Shown one piece after another: positions 9,132-17,228 of a stretch of 64,000 nucleotides of DNA. Origin of the DNA: Agrobacterium cucumeris. GTDB lineage: Bacteria > Pseudomonadota > Alphaproteobacteria > Rhizobiales > Rhizobiaceae. Every line of letters starts with the position of its first letter. Position 1 is the stretch's first letter. The notes under the pieces are model-generated. The model did not search any database. It was not told where the DNA came from and saw nothing but the letters and a program-made list of their open reading frames with translations. The position numbers and the translations under genes are program-made. The stretch covers positions 372,001 to 436,000 of the forward strand of contig NZ_CP080388.1 of the NCBI RefSeq assembly GCF_030036535.1. The letters run 5' to 3'.

Positions 9132-12100
9132 CAAAAACGGACTCCCAGTTCGGCAGAGGCGGATTGATCCAGCATGCCTGCTCCGAAAACAGCGCCATAA
9201 CGGAATGTCAAAGTGGCGGCAGGATTGAGGTCGTAGCGCAGTCCCAGATTGATCAACGCCACATCCTGCGCCATCGCCGCACTTGTAACGGAAAAGCCTT
9301 GGCCACCCGTGTAGAACAAGGTGCTCTCAACCGCCGGATCGCCATAGGCATGACGCCAGCCGATATCGAACATCGCCTGCCCAGCCATGCCCTCAAATGC
9401 GATATCACGGCTGAAACGCGCACCAAGCGTCGAATAAAGCTGGTCATGGCTGGCGGAGCCGGAAGAAACGGCGGCCATGCCGCCCTTCTCGCCGAAGGCA
9501 TCCGACCGTGTGTTCACATAGCTGATATTGGCATAGGGCTCAAACTGGACGAGATCAAAATCGAAACGCCAGGCGGCCTCGGCAAAGACCTGCGTGGTGG
9601 AGGCGTCATAGCCGGCGGTCAGATTTTCCTGCAATGTCGAAAACGACACCGCCCGGCGGGTTTCGACGTCCTGAAAAGCGTGGATCGCTCCGAGGCGCAG
9701 CGAGGCCGGGCCAATTGCTCCGCCCGCATAGGCGGCCGCATAATAGCTGTCCACATCCGCCGACGCCAAAAAAGACTTCTGGCTGATGACATCACGGCCA
9801 TAACCGGCAGCAACACCGGCGCGCCAACCGTTGCCCCAATCACCATCGAGACCAAAAAAGACGCCGCCACCCTTCATACTGACCGACGAGCCGTTGCCAT
9901 CGCCATCGATATGTCCGCGCGACCCGAAACCATTGGACCAGAAAGTGAGGGAGCCTTCATCGATATTCATCGGATCCGATGCACCCGCCCTTCCGACAGC
10001 GGGCAGGATCGGACGCGCATCGATACCCTTGAAGGCGCTGCGCAGCCGGTTGAGAATAACGTCGCGGGTCAACTGACTGCGGTTTATCAATGCCATGGCA
10101 ATTGAAGGATGCAGTTCACCGGCAAGCTGTGAGAAGGCGGATTGGGTTTCGCCGTCCTGCAGAAACAACGCCGCCTGATAAAGCGAGGAAGCCTCCCCAA
10201 GCGCCTCGACGGCCTTGGCGGCGCTGCGCGCGTTATCCGACGATGTTGCAGCAGCAAAAAGCCCGTTCTCCGATGATGCCCGATTGAAGGAGAGATAGGC
10301 GTTGCCGTTATCTGCGCTCTTTGTGACACTCGCAATTACGTAAGCGAAATTATCATCCACACCGGAGAATGTGCCAACAATACCGCCCGTCGCCGTCAGG
10401 ATTCGATATTGGGTGTCGAGACTGTAGGCCGCATAGTTTGAAAGCGGTGTAACGACGAGACGGACATTGTTATCGATGGTGATGGCGCCATTGACATCAA
10501 GCCTGTCGGAACTGCCTGATGCGTCGATTTCGACCGCATAGGCCGAGCCGCTGGCGAATGTCACATCGCCCGTGGAGGTGAGCGTGCCGATGGAATTGCC
10601 GGGCGAAAGCGTGCCGCCCGAGGCGACGGTCAGGCCGCCGATGGTGCCGGACCCGCCGAGCACCGCACCGCCGCCGACCGAAACCACGCTTGTGAGTGAT
10701 CCATTGACGCTGAGCTTGCCCGACGAGACCTCGGTGGGGCCTGAATAGGTGCTGTTTCCGGAAAGGACCAGATTGCCCTCACCGGTCTTTTCGAAAGCAC
10801 CGGTGCCGCTGACGACGTTCGAAAACGTGCCGGCACCATCTACGGCGAGTTTCGCATTATTGACGATGTTCCCCGAGCCGAAGCTTTTTGCGGTTCCCGT
10901 CAGCGTGCCGGCCGAAACAGTGGTGCCGCCGGAATAGCTGTTGTCGCCGGCGAGAAGGAGATTGCCGGTACCCGTCTTTTCAAACGAGCCGGAACCGCTG
11001 ATGACATTGGAAAGCCTACCGGCCCCATCCACGATAAGCTGCGCATTATTGGCGATCTCGCCCGAACCGAAACTGCTGGCGGCTCCCTTCAGCGTGCCGC
11101 CCGAAATCATCGTTCCACCGGAATAGCTGTTGTTGCCGCTGAGCGTCGTGACGCCGTTTTCGGCATTGATCCGGCCAGCGCCGGAAATATCCGCGGAAAG
11201 TTCGTAGTCGCTTTCCGAGTGGTTGAGGACGATGCTGCCGTTGCCGGAACCGAAGGCAATCGCATTCGCCTCAACCTCCCCGGCAGAACGCGCCGTCTGC
11301 CCGGCGGCAGCGCCGATATTCAAAACGCCGGTGGACCCCGCCGCCGATGCGATCACGATGGTCGTCGCGGCAAGGGAACCACCGCCCGTCACCTCCACCA
11401 TGCCGCTGCCGCTTTTCCCGATAACGAGGGTGTTGCCGATTTCCGCGCGTGACCCCGCCCCGGCGACCTGCAATGCCCCGTCCGAACCGGCCTCCGCGCC
11501 GAGAAAAAGCTGATTGGCATTCAGGGAAGCGCCATTGAATACCGTTACGGAGCCGCTGCCGGAGCGGCCGATATTCATGGAGCCGGAACCGGCAAGGTTG
11601 TTATCGACCGCAACCGTGACATTCGAGCCGGTGCCTTCGATGGTCATTGTGCCGGACGAACCGGCAAGTTCGCCCAGGGTTATCTGCCCTGCCTCAATGC
11701 CGCCGCCGGTACTGACCACCACCTCTCCCTCGGCATCATTCTGATATCCGACGAAAAGGGTCTTCGCCACCGTCCAGCTCGATCCGCCGCCGTCGACGAT
11801 CACGGAAGATCTCGAACCGCTAAGCGTTGCGACATAACCGGTATCGCTGTCGACGGAGCCGCCCGTATCGATCTGCAGCGAGCCCTCGCCGGCATTGCCG
11901 ACATGGAGATTTCCGGAATTGCGCAGGGCGCTCCCCGAACCGGAGATACTGGCGGAGCCGACGCCGCCGGCATTTACCCCGAGAACCGTATCGACCGCTT
12001 CGACAAGCCCGCCGCCGGTTATTGTCAGCCGGCCTGTGCCGTTGACGCCAACGCCGAGACTGCCGCTGCCGACCGTCCATACGGAACCGCTGCCATCCAC

Positions 12101-13270
12101 GCCAACATTACCCGTCGCACCCGCGGCATTGCCGAGACGCGCGGATGTACTGTCCACCGCGCCTCCCGACTTCACATTCAGCGTGCCATAACCAGCCGTT
12201 CCCACCGGGTCTGACGCATCGCCGCCAATCTGCAAATCACCCGTCGTCCATTGCGTGCCGCCGCCGGTTACATCCACCACGGCAATCGAATGGCGGCCGA
12301 TGGTGACGGCGCCGCTGGTGACGGTCGCGGCTGTACCGACAGCCATAGTGGCCGCGCCCTCATTGCCGACAACCAATGTGCCCTGGGTTTCCAATACGGA
12401 ACCAGCGCCATCTATCCTGAGCCCACTTCCATCCGATGACCCCAGATTGCCAACGACCGTTTTGCCTTGGCTGATCACCACGCCCCCGCCAGCGATGGAG
12501 AAAGAGGCTAGCCCGCCACCGCCGATGATCATATCGCCGGAGCCTGTCACTGTGCTGCCGGCACCCTCCACGGATACGGTCCCCATGGAGCCAACTCCGT
12601 TGGCGACAACCAGTCCGCCGGTGGTAAACTCGCTTGCGCCCAGCACCTCCAGCAAACCGAAGCCGCCATAACCCACGAAAACGGTGCCGGAATTGTCAAA
12701 GCTGGACGAATTGTCCAGTTTGACGGTGCCATATCCCAACCCGTCCTTACCGACGTAGATATTTCCCGCAGACGTGGCCGAACTTCCACTGAGTGAAAGC
12801 TCACCGACGCCGCTTCCGCCCACGGTTATATCGTCGGTATTCGACCAGGTTCCCCCCGAAAAGTTCAATTTTCCGGTAACGCCGGCGTTGTAGCCAATGT
12901 CGCTCCCGACTGTCGTCAGGCCGCCATTGACTGAAAGCGAGCCATCGGTGTCGATCCCGATCAACAGATCTGAGATATCGGCATGCTTCCCCACTGCAAT
13001 CGTCGGCCCCGCGGAATTGAAGCCGGCAGTATCGTTTGGTCCAGGAACTCGCGTATAGCCGTACCAGTTGGAGGGCAAGAACCAGTCGTCCGTCGATGAT
13101 CCAACCCAGACGATCGTCTCCGCCAGCGCGGGTGACGCGAGTGCGGCGGAAAACATCAGGGCAAAAAGGCTCGTCGAGCCACGCAGAGAGCGCCAGGATA
13201 CGGGCGCTGGCTTCAAGGGCGCCTTCTGCGGATCTTTCTCTTCAGAAACACCACAGAACCAACCGGACAT
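9131..13270 (-). CDS. Large autotransporter with repeat passenger and C-terminal beta-barrel (type Va)
   Basis: 1379 residues. GAGGGAG precedes the ATG at 13270. The long signal region (about 50 residues) ends at SPALA before ETIVWVGSS. The passenger is Gly/Ser/Val-rich, with many 'GG...V.G.GS.(W/L)' repeats typical of a right-handed beta-helix. It contains tandem passenger-associated repeats of the 'NSYSGGT..S.GTL.G.A.SFGSG.I.NNA.L.VDGAG' type, and ends with a linker and an autotransporter barrel of about 280 residues closing in ...ELGVRF with the expected terminal Phe. It should export itself across the outer membrane and display an adhesin-like passenger. Cysteines are confined to the extreme N-terminus. 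No protease active site was recognised. Its gene is coupled to the IalB gene. Confidence 0.92.
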   Translation of the reverse strand: MSGWFCGVSEEKDPQKAPLKPAPVSWRSLRGSTSLFALMFSAALASPALAETIVWVGSSTDDWFLPSNWYGYTRVPGPNDTAGFNSAGPTIAVGKHADISDLLIGIDTDGSLSVNGGLTTVGSDIGYNAGVTGKLNFSGGTWSNTDDITVGGSGVGELSLSGSSATSAGNIYVGKDGLGYGTVKLDNSSSFDNSGTVFVGYGGFGLLEVLGASEFTTGGLVVANGVGSMGTVSVEGAGSTVTGSGDMIIGGGGLASFSIAGGGVVISQGKTVVGNLGSSDGSGLRIDGAGSVLETQGTLVVGNEGAATMAVGTAATVTSGAVTIGRHSIAVVDVTGGGTQWTTGDLQIGGDASDPVGTAGYGTLNVKSGGAVDSTSARLGNAAGATGNVGVDGSGSVWTVGSGSLGVGVNGTGRLTITGGGLVEAVDTVLGVNAGGVGSASISGSGSALRNSGNLHVGNAGEGSLQIDTGGSVDSDTGYVATLSGSRSSVIVDGGGSSWTVAKTLFVGYQNDAEGEVVVSTGGGIEAGQITLGELAGSSGTMTIEGTGSNVTVAVDNNLAGSGSMNIGRSGSGSVTVFNGASLNANQLFLGAEAGSDGALQVAGAGSRAEIGNTLVIGKSGSGMVEVTGGGSLAATTIVIASAAGSTGVLNIGAAAGQTARSAGEVEANAIAFGSGNGSIVLNHSESDYELSADISGAGRINAENGVTTLSGNNSYSGGTMISGGTLKGAASSFGSGEIANNAQLIVDGAGRLSNVISGSGSFEKTGTGNLLLAGDNSYSGGTTVSAGTLTGTAKSFGSGNIVNNAKLAVDGAGTFSNVVSGTGAFEKTGEGNLVLSGNSTYSGPTEVSSGKLSVNGSLTSVVSVGGGAVLGGSGTIGGLTVASGGTLSPGNSIGTLTSTGDVTFASGSAYAVEIDASGSSDRLDVNGAITIDNNVRLVVTPLSNYAAYSLDTQYRILTATGGIVGTFSGVDDNFAYVIASVTKSADNGNAYLSFNRASSENGLFAAATSSDNARSAAKAVEALGEASSLYQAALFLQDGETQSAFSQLAGELHPSIAMALINRSQLTRDVILNRLRSAFKGIDARPILPAVGRAGASDPMNIDEGSLTFWSNGFGSRGHIDGDGNGSSVSMKGGGVFFGLDGDWGNGWRAGVAAGYGRDVISQKSFLASADVDSYYAAAYAGGAIGPASLRLGAIHAFQDVETRRAVSFSTLQENLTAGYDASTTQVFAEAAWRFDFDLVQFEPYANISYVNTRSDAFGEKGGMAAVSSGSASHDQLYSTLGARFSRDIAFEGMAGQAMFDIGWRHAYGDPAVESTLFYTGGQGFSVTSAAMAQDVALINLGLRYDLNPAATLTFRYGAVFGAGMLDQSASAELGVRF
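10749..11132. repeat. 192-bp tandem repeat inside the autotransporter passenger
   Basis: Two adjacent 192-bp units (10749-10940 and 10941-11132), each encoding 64 residues of passenger-associated repeat. They diverge at third positions and several codons, so the duplication is old rather than recent. A third, weaker relative lies on the C-terminal side (the NSTYSGPTEVSSGKL segment). Confidence 0.75.
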
Positions 13271-13412
13271 CCAAGCTCCCTCACCGGCGCATTACGCCGC
13301 CCTGCCCTGACCGGCGAATCACTGTTTCAGACAAATCAATTAGCCCATTCTGAAAGATAATTGATAGTATAAACAGCATAAAAATTGCTCTGAACGTCTG
13401 CGCAAATATAAA

Positions 13413-13437
13413 ATGGAGCGTGACAGGCACGCTCCAT
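13413..13437 (-). terminator. Probable terminator of the smoCBA transcript
   Basis: A perfect 10-bp stem (ATGGAGCGTG at 13413-13422 with CACGCTCCAT at 13428-13437) and a 5-nt loop, about 70 bp beyond the smoA stop. On the minus strand it is followed by the T-rich TTTATATTTG. Confidence 0.65.
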
Positions 13438-13507
13438 GAAATAGTTGGAAAGATTGCTTGAGCAGCGGAATTTTTGCCGAAAACCGAAGCGGAAACGGCA
13501 GTTTCTA

Positions 13508-14038
13508 CTACTGCCGGGAAAACCGCCCAAAGGCTCCGCCTGAAAAGCACAGGGGATCGCCATCACGGTGTGCGGCGCGCAAAACCTCGCCGACGATGAT
13601 GGTGTGGTCGCCCGCATCATGGGCGGCGGCCTGCCGGCATTCAAACCGGGCGAGCGTTCCGGGAATGACCGGCACACCCTCATCGTTCAATTCCCAGTCC
13701 AGATCGTCAAAGGCACGGCCATTGCGGGTGAAGCGGGCGCTCAGCACGTCCTGATCGGCGCTCAGCACATGAATGGCGAAATGGGTGGCACCGCTGAAGG
13801 CCTGATAACGCGACGAGTTTTTGGCAGGCGACCACAGCACCAGCGGCGGATCAAGCGATACCGACGCGAAGCTGTTGACCGTCATGCCGATCGGTCCGTC
13901 CGGCGTCGTTGCCGTCACAACCGTAACCCCCGTCGTGAAGGCGCCGAGCGCGTTGCGAAAGCTGCGGCTGTTCTCGCCGCCGGGAACAAATACATGCTCA
14001 TTGGGCATTTTGATCGCCTCTGCCATTGCCACTGTCAT
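13508..14038 (-). CDS. smoA: SmoA, FMN/flavin reductase partner of the sulfoquinovose monooxygenase
   Basis: 176 residues from the ATG at 14038, which overlaps the smoB stop as TGATG. It belongs to the flavin-reductase-like (HpaC/SsuE-type two-component partner) domain family: FRNALGAFTTGVTVVTA near residue 28, then GMTVNSFASVSLDPPLVLW, the flavin-binding core, and a C-terminal GDHTIIVGEV block. It supplies reduced FMN for the SmoC reaction using NAD(P)H, in the cytosol. The gene order smoC-smoB-smoA beside the SQ importer and sulfoquinovosidase identifies it. In A. fabrum this pathway has been worked out biochemically (established knowledge, recalled). Last gene of a three-gene coupled operon. 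Confidence 0.9.
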   Translation of the reverse strand: MTVAMAEAIKMPNEHVFVPGGENSRSFRNALGAFTTGVTVVTATTPDGPIGMTVNSFASVSLDPPLVLWSPAKNSSRYQAFSGATHFAIHVLSADQDVLSARFTRNGRAFDDLDWELNDEGVPVIPGTLARFECRQAAAHDAGDHTIIVGEVLRAAHRDGDPLCFSGGAFGRFSRQ

Positions 14039-14931
14039 CACGGCACCTCGTTTCCGATTGCGAGTGTATAAAGCTCAAACCATGTCTGGCGGTCGATCGT
14101 GACGCGCAGGGCGTCGGCCGCCGTTTTGATGCGCTCGATATTGTTGGTGCCAAGCACCGGCACGATCTTGGCCGGATGGCGCAAAAGCCAGGCGATGGCG
14201 ACAGCGGTGGCATCCACGCCCTGCTCTTTGCCGATGCGCTGCAGCGCCGCCATCGTTCCCCCATGGGCGCCGGAAAATAGCGAGCCGCCGCCAAGCGGTG
14301 ACCAGGCCATCGGCGAAACGCGCTTTTCCTGCAGGAAGGCGAGATCGCCATTGGTGAAACTATCCGTGGCAAGCAGGCTCATTTCGATCTGGTTCGTCAC
14401 CAGCCGGTTTTTCATGGCCGATTGCAGCAGCGAGAAATCCCATGGCCGGAAGTTGGAGACACCAACGGCCTTCACCTTGCCCGACGCGACCAGTGCGTCG
14501 AGCGCCTTGCCGGTTTCCTCCGCATCAACAAGCGGATCAGGGCGATGAATGAGCAGGAGATCGACATAATCGGTTCCCATGTCGCGCAGCGACGCCTCGA
14601 CCGAGGCATTGATATGGCCTGCCGTCGTATCATAGTGCTTGACGCGGGCGGCGGAATGCCGGCCGGCCGGTGCGACGATGCCGCATTTGGTGACGATCTC
14701 TATTTTGTCGCGCAGTCCCGGAGCAGCCTTGAGGCCGTTACCCAGAATGGCTTCCGCCGTGTATCCGCCGTAAATATCGGCCTGATCCATGGTGGTGATG
14801 CCCTGCGCCAGGCAGGCTTCGATCTTGGCCTGCACATGGGCGGGCGAAGTGTCCTTATCGTCGCCGATGCGCCACATGCCATAAACGATGCGGCTGAGTT
14901 CGAGTTTGTCGGAAAGAGCGATGCGTTCCAT
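14038..14931 (-). CDS. smoB: SmoB, aldo/keto reductase (6-oxo-glucose reductase)
   Basis: 297 residues, an aldo/keto reductase. The N-terminal DQADIYGGYTAE holds the catalytic Asp and Tyr, VTKCGIV the Lys, and LLIHRPDP the His. The C-terminal cofactor segment IVPVLGTNNIERI binds NADPH. In sulfoquinovose catabolism it reduces 6-dehydro-D-glucose, the product of SmoC desulfonation, to glucose, which then enters central metabolism. The start ATG 14931 shares one base with the smoC stop (TGATG), and its own stop overlaps smoA, so the three proteins are translated together. The active-site tetrad appears intact. Naming rests on family plus gene context. Confidence 0.9.
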   Translation of the reverse strand: MERIALSDKLELSRIVYGMWRIGDDKDTSPAHVQAKIEACLAQGITTMDQADIYGGYTAEAILGNGLKAAPGLRDKIEIVTKCGIVAPAGRHSAARVKHYDTTAGHINASVEASLRDMGTDYVDLLLIHRPDPLVDAEETGKALDALVASGKVKAVGVSNFRPWDFSLLQSAMKNRLVTNQIEMSLLATDSFTNGDLAFLQEKRVSPMAWSPLGGGSLFSGAHGGTMAALQRIGKEQGVDATAVAIAWLLRHPAKIVPVLGTNNIERIKTAADALRVTIDRQTWFELYTLAIGNEVP

Positions 14932-16088
14932 CAGTGGCGTTCCCCGTTGCCGAGCGGCGTGGCAGGCGTTTCAGAAGGTACCCGGCCGTAAGCATGCGGC
15001 AGGGAGCAGGTTTTCATCTGCGGCAGAACCTTGGTGCCGAAGTGTTCCGCCTCATCAATATGCGGATAGCCGGAAAGAATGAAGGCGCGAATGCCCATCT
15101 TCTGGTATTCCTCCAGCGTCGACAGAACCTGATCCGTCGAACCGACGAGAGCCGCACCGCAGCCGGAGCGCGCCCGACCGATGCCGGTCCACAGATTGGG
15201 TTCGACATAACCGAACTTGTCAGCCAGTTCGCGGGCACGCGCCTGATGCGACACGCCGAGCGAGCCGCTGTCATGGGCGCGGTTACGGATCAGCTGGCCA
15301 TATTCGTCATCAAGCTTCGAGACCAGATGTTCGGCGTATTCGCGCGCTTCCTGTTCGGTATCGCGCACCACCATGTGGACGCGCAGGCCGTAATCCAGCG
15401 TGCGGCCATGGGCGGCTGCACGTTCATTGGCGGCGCGCATGCGGTCCGCCAGCTGGTCCTTCGTCTCAGGCCACATCAGATAGACGTCACACTGCGCGCC
15501 ACAGAGTTCCAGCGCATCCGGCGAATAACCGCCGAAATAAAGCAGCGGTCCGCCATTCTGCTGGTAAGGCCGTGCCGGCTCGGTGGAGACACCCTTGAAC
15601 TGGTAGATTTCACCGTCATGGTCGATGGTGTCGCGCGTCCAGGCCTGACGCAGGATCTCAACGACCTCGTGGCTGCGCTTGTAACGAAACGCACTATCGG
15701 CCACTTCTCCGGGAAAATCGGAGCTGATGACGTTGAGCGTCAGGCGGCCCTTCAGCATGTGGTCGAGCGTCGCCACCGTGCGCGCCAGCATGATCGGCTG
15801 CATCTCGCCGCAGCGGATCGCCGCAAGGAAATTGATGCGGTCACTGATCGGCGCACAGCCTGCAACGAAGCTCAGCGTATCCTGCCCGACCTGATAGGAT
15901 GAGGGGCAGAGGATGTTGCGGAAACCGAGTTCCTCGGCCTTTTTGACGATATCGGAGCAATGGTCGAAGCTGGAGCGCAGGCTGCCGTCTGGCACGCCCA
16001 GATAGGCGTAATCATCGGAGCACAAAGCGGAAAACCAGGAGACCTCGGCAGCATCGAGATCAGCGGATGTAACGGGTACGACGGTCAT
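14931..16088 (-). CDS. smoC: SmoC, sulfoquinovose monooxygenase (LLM class flavin-dependent)
   Basis: 385 residues, a luciferase-like monooxygenase of the SsuD alkanesulfonate monooxygenase type. GAGGAGG precedes ATG 16088. Landmarks: LCPSSYQVGQDTLSFVAGCAP, INFLAAIRCGEMQPIMLARTVATLDHM, LTLNVISSDFPGE, and YFGGYSPDALEL. It uses FMNH2 from SmoA and O2 to cleave the C-S bond of sulfoquinovose, releasing sulfite and 6-oxo-glucose. First gene of smoCBA, transcribed divergently from smoD across a 100-bp promoter region that contains the TTGAT-type repeat at 16144-16163. SsuD is the closest alternative reading, but the full SQ gene set around it favours SmoC. Confidence 0.92.
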   Translation of the reverse strand: MTVVPVTSADLDAAEVSWFSALCSDDYAYLGVPDGSLRSSFDHCSDIVKKAEELGFRNILCPSSYQVGQDTLSFVAGCAPISDRINFLAAIRCGEMQPIMLARTVATLDHMLKGRLTLNVISSDFPGEVADSAFRYKRSHEVVEILRQAWTRDTIDHDGEIYQFKGVSTEPARPYQQNGGPLLYFGGYSPDALELCGAQCDVYLMWPETKDQLADRMRAANERAAAHGRTLDYGLRVHMVVRDTEQEAREYAEHLVSKLDDEYGQLIRNRAHDSGSLGVSHQARARELADKFGYVEPNLWTGIGRARSGCGAALVGSTDQVLSTLEEYQKMGIRAFILSGYPHIDEAEHFGTKVLPQMKTCSLPHAYGRVPSETPATPLGNGERH

Positions 16089-16143
16089 GCAATTCCTCCT
16101 CAGGGCCGCTCTTGTTTTTCTTGCATAACATCAAGAAATATGT

Positions 16144-16163
16144 AAATCAATGATGTATCAATT
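16144..16163. promoter_or_regulatory. Candidate SmoD operator in the smoC-smoD divergent promoter
   Basis: AAATCAATGATGTATCAATT contains two ATCAA direct repeats 11 bp apart, one helical turn. A nearly identical sequence (18 of 20 positions, opposite orientation) lies upstream of smoE at 17036-17055. Its position between the regulator and the monooxygenase operon fits an operator for SmoD. The link to SmoD is inferred from position and repetition only. Confidence 0.6.
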
Positions 16164-16188
16164 TTTGTTTCGGGGAGGAAACGACATC

Positions 16189-16893
16189 ATGAAAAACACT
16201 GGCGGCAGCCTGCCCATGTATCTGCAGATCGCCGAAATGCTGGTGCGCGAGGTGGCGGCGGGCCGGCTGATCGACGGCGAAAAGCTGGCGCCGGAGCGTG
16301 ATATGGCGGCCGATCTCGGCATTGCCGTCGGCACGCTTCGCAAGTCACTCGCCGAATTGCAGGAGCGCGGCCTGCTGGAGCGCGTGCAGGGTTCGGGCAA
16401 TTACATCCGCGCCGTCAGCGATCCGCAAAGCGTTTACGCCTTCTTCCGCCTCGAGATGATCGAGGGCGGCGGCCTGCCGACGGCAGAGGTTCTGGATGTG
16501 GCGCGGCTTGCCAAACCCGCCGCCCTGCCCGCTTTCGGCACTTCCGCCGAAGGGCATCGCATTCGCCGCCTCCGGCGCATTGCCGGAAAACCGGCGGCCA
16601 TCGAGGAAATCTGGCTTGATGGTTCTTATGTCGACACGATCGCCATCGAGAACATGTCGGAATCCCTCTATCTTTATTATCGCACCCGTCTCAATCTCTG
16701 GATCTCGAAGGCGGAAGACCGCATCGATCTGGGCGACGTACCCGACTGGGCACCCGAGGCCTTCGGCCAGAAGCCGGGCGCGCCGGTGCCGCGCGTGCTG
16801 CGTCTCAGCCAGGCGCAGGATGGCGCGGTGGCCGAAGTTTCATGGACATGGTTCGACCATACGGTTGCCCGCTACGTTTCTCGCATACGTTGA
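16189..16893 (+). CDS. smoD: SmoD, GntR/HutC-family regulator of the SQ genes
   Basis: 234 residues from ATG 16189, preceded by GGGGAGGAA; an in-frame ATG at 16150 falls inside the candidate operator and is unlikely. The N-terminal winged helix-turn-helix (about residues 1-75) has the GntR pattern PMYLQIAEMLVREVAAG, LAPERDMAADLGIAVGTLRKSL and QGSGNYI. The C-terminal UTRA effector domain (about residues 90-230) ends VSWTWFDHTVARYV. Regulators of this subfamily bind a pathway sugar and release DNA. Standing between divergent smoCBA and smoEFGHI, it probably represses both, with sulfoquinovose or its glycoside as inducer. Likely autoregulated through the 16144-16163 element. Confidence 0.88.
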   Translation: MKNTGGSLPMYLQIAEMLVREVAAGRLIDGEKLAPERDMAADLGIAVGTLRKSLAELQERGLLERVQGSGNYIRAVSDPQSVYAFFRLEMIEGGGLPTAEVLDVARLAKPAALPAFGTSAEGHRIRRLRRIAGKPAAIEEIWLDGSYVDTIAIENMSESLYLYYRTRLNLWISKAEDRIDLGDVPDWAPEAFGQKPGAPVPRVLRLSQAQDGAVAEVSWTWFDHTVARYVSRIR

Positions 16894-16994
16894 GATCGCC
16901 GCATATTCGCGTGATCTACATGGAGGCAAGAATTTGACGGGAGGCAAGGAAGCGACGACCTGCCTTGCGGCGAGTTTCGCCACTATATTTCTTT

Positions 16995-17055
16995 AAATCA
17001 ACGACTTAATAGTTTTTGATTTCTGTCAGAAATAAAATTGATACACTATTGATTT
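16995..17055. promoter_or_regulatory. Cluster of TTGAT/ATCAA elements upstream of smoE, candidate operator
   Basis: Within the 335-bp AT-rich gap between smoD and smoE: AAATCAA (16995-17001) and TTGATTT (17016-17022) form an inverted pair. AATTGATACACTATTGATTT (17036-17055) is the reverse complement, with 2 mismatches, of the element at 16144-16163. The remaining leader (17056-17228) ends in GAGGAGG before smoE and shows no gene or convincing hairpin. Confidence 0.58.
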
Positions 17056-17228
17056 CCTTTTTGTGAAAGGTAATATCACGGAATTAGGGAGACAGGCGTT
17101 TCGCCATCCCACGCTATCGCCGGATAATCGGAACAGATTTTCGACAGAGCGATACGTGGAACTTGAAGGTTGATACCGGCTTTTGCGTCCATCGGGATTT
17201 TGGACGCGTCGGTTGTGAGGAGGAAAAT

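Noticed and set aside
14931..16088. SmoC considered as SsuD alkanesulfonate monooxygenase
   Set aside because: The family is the same, but neighbours encode a sulfoquinovosidase with R283/W286/D455, an SQ-glycerol importer and a sugar-aldehyde reductase, which fit sulfoquinovose catabolism instead.
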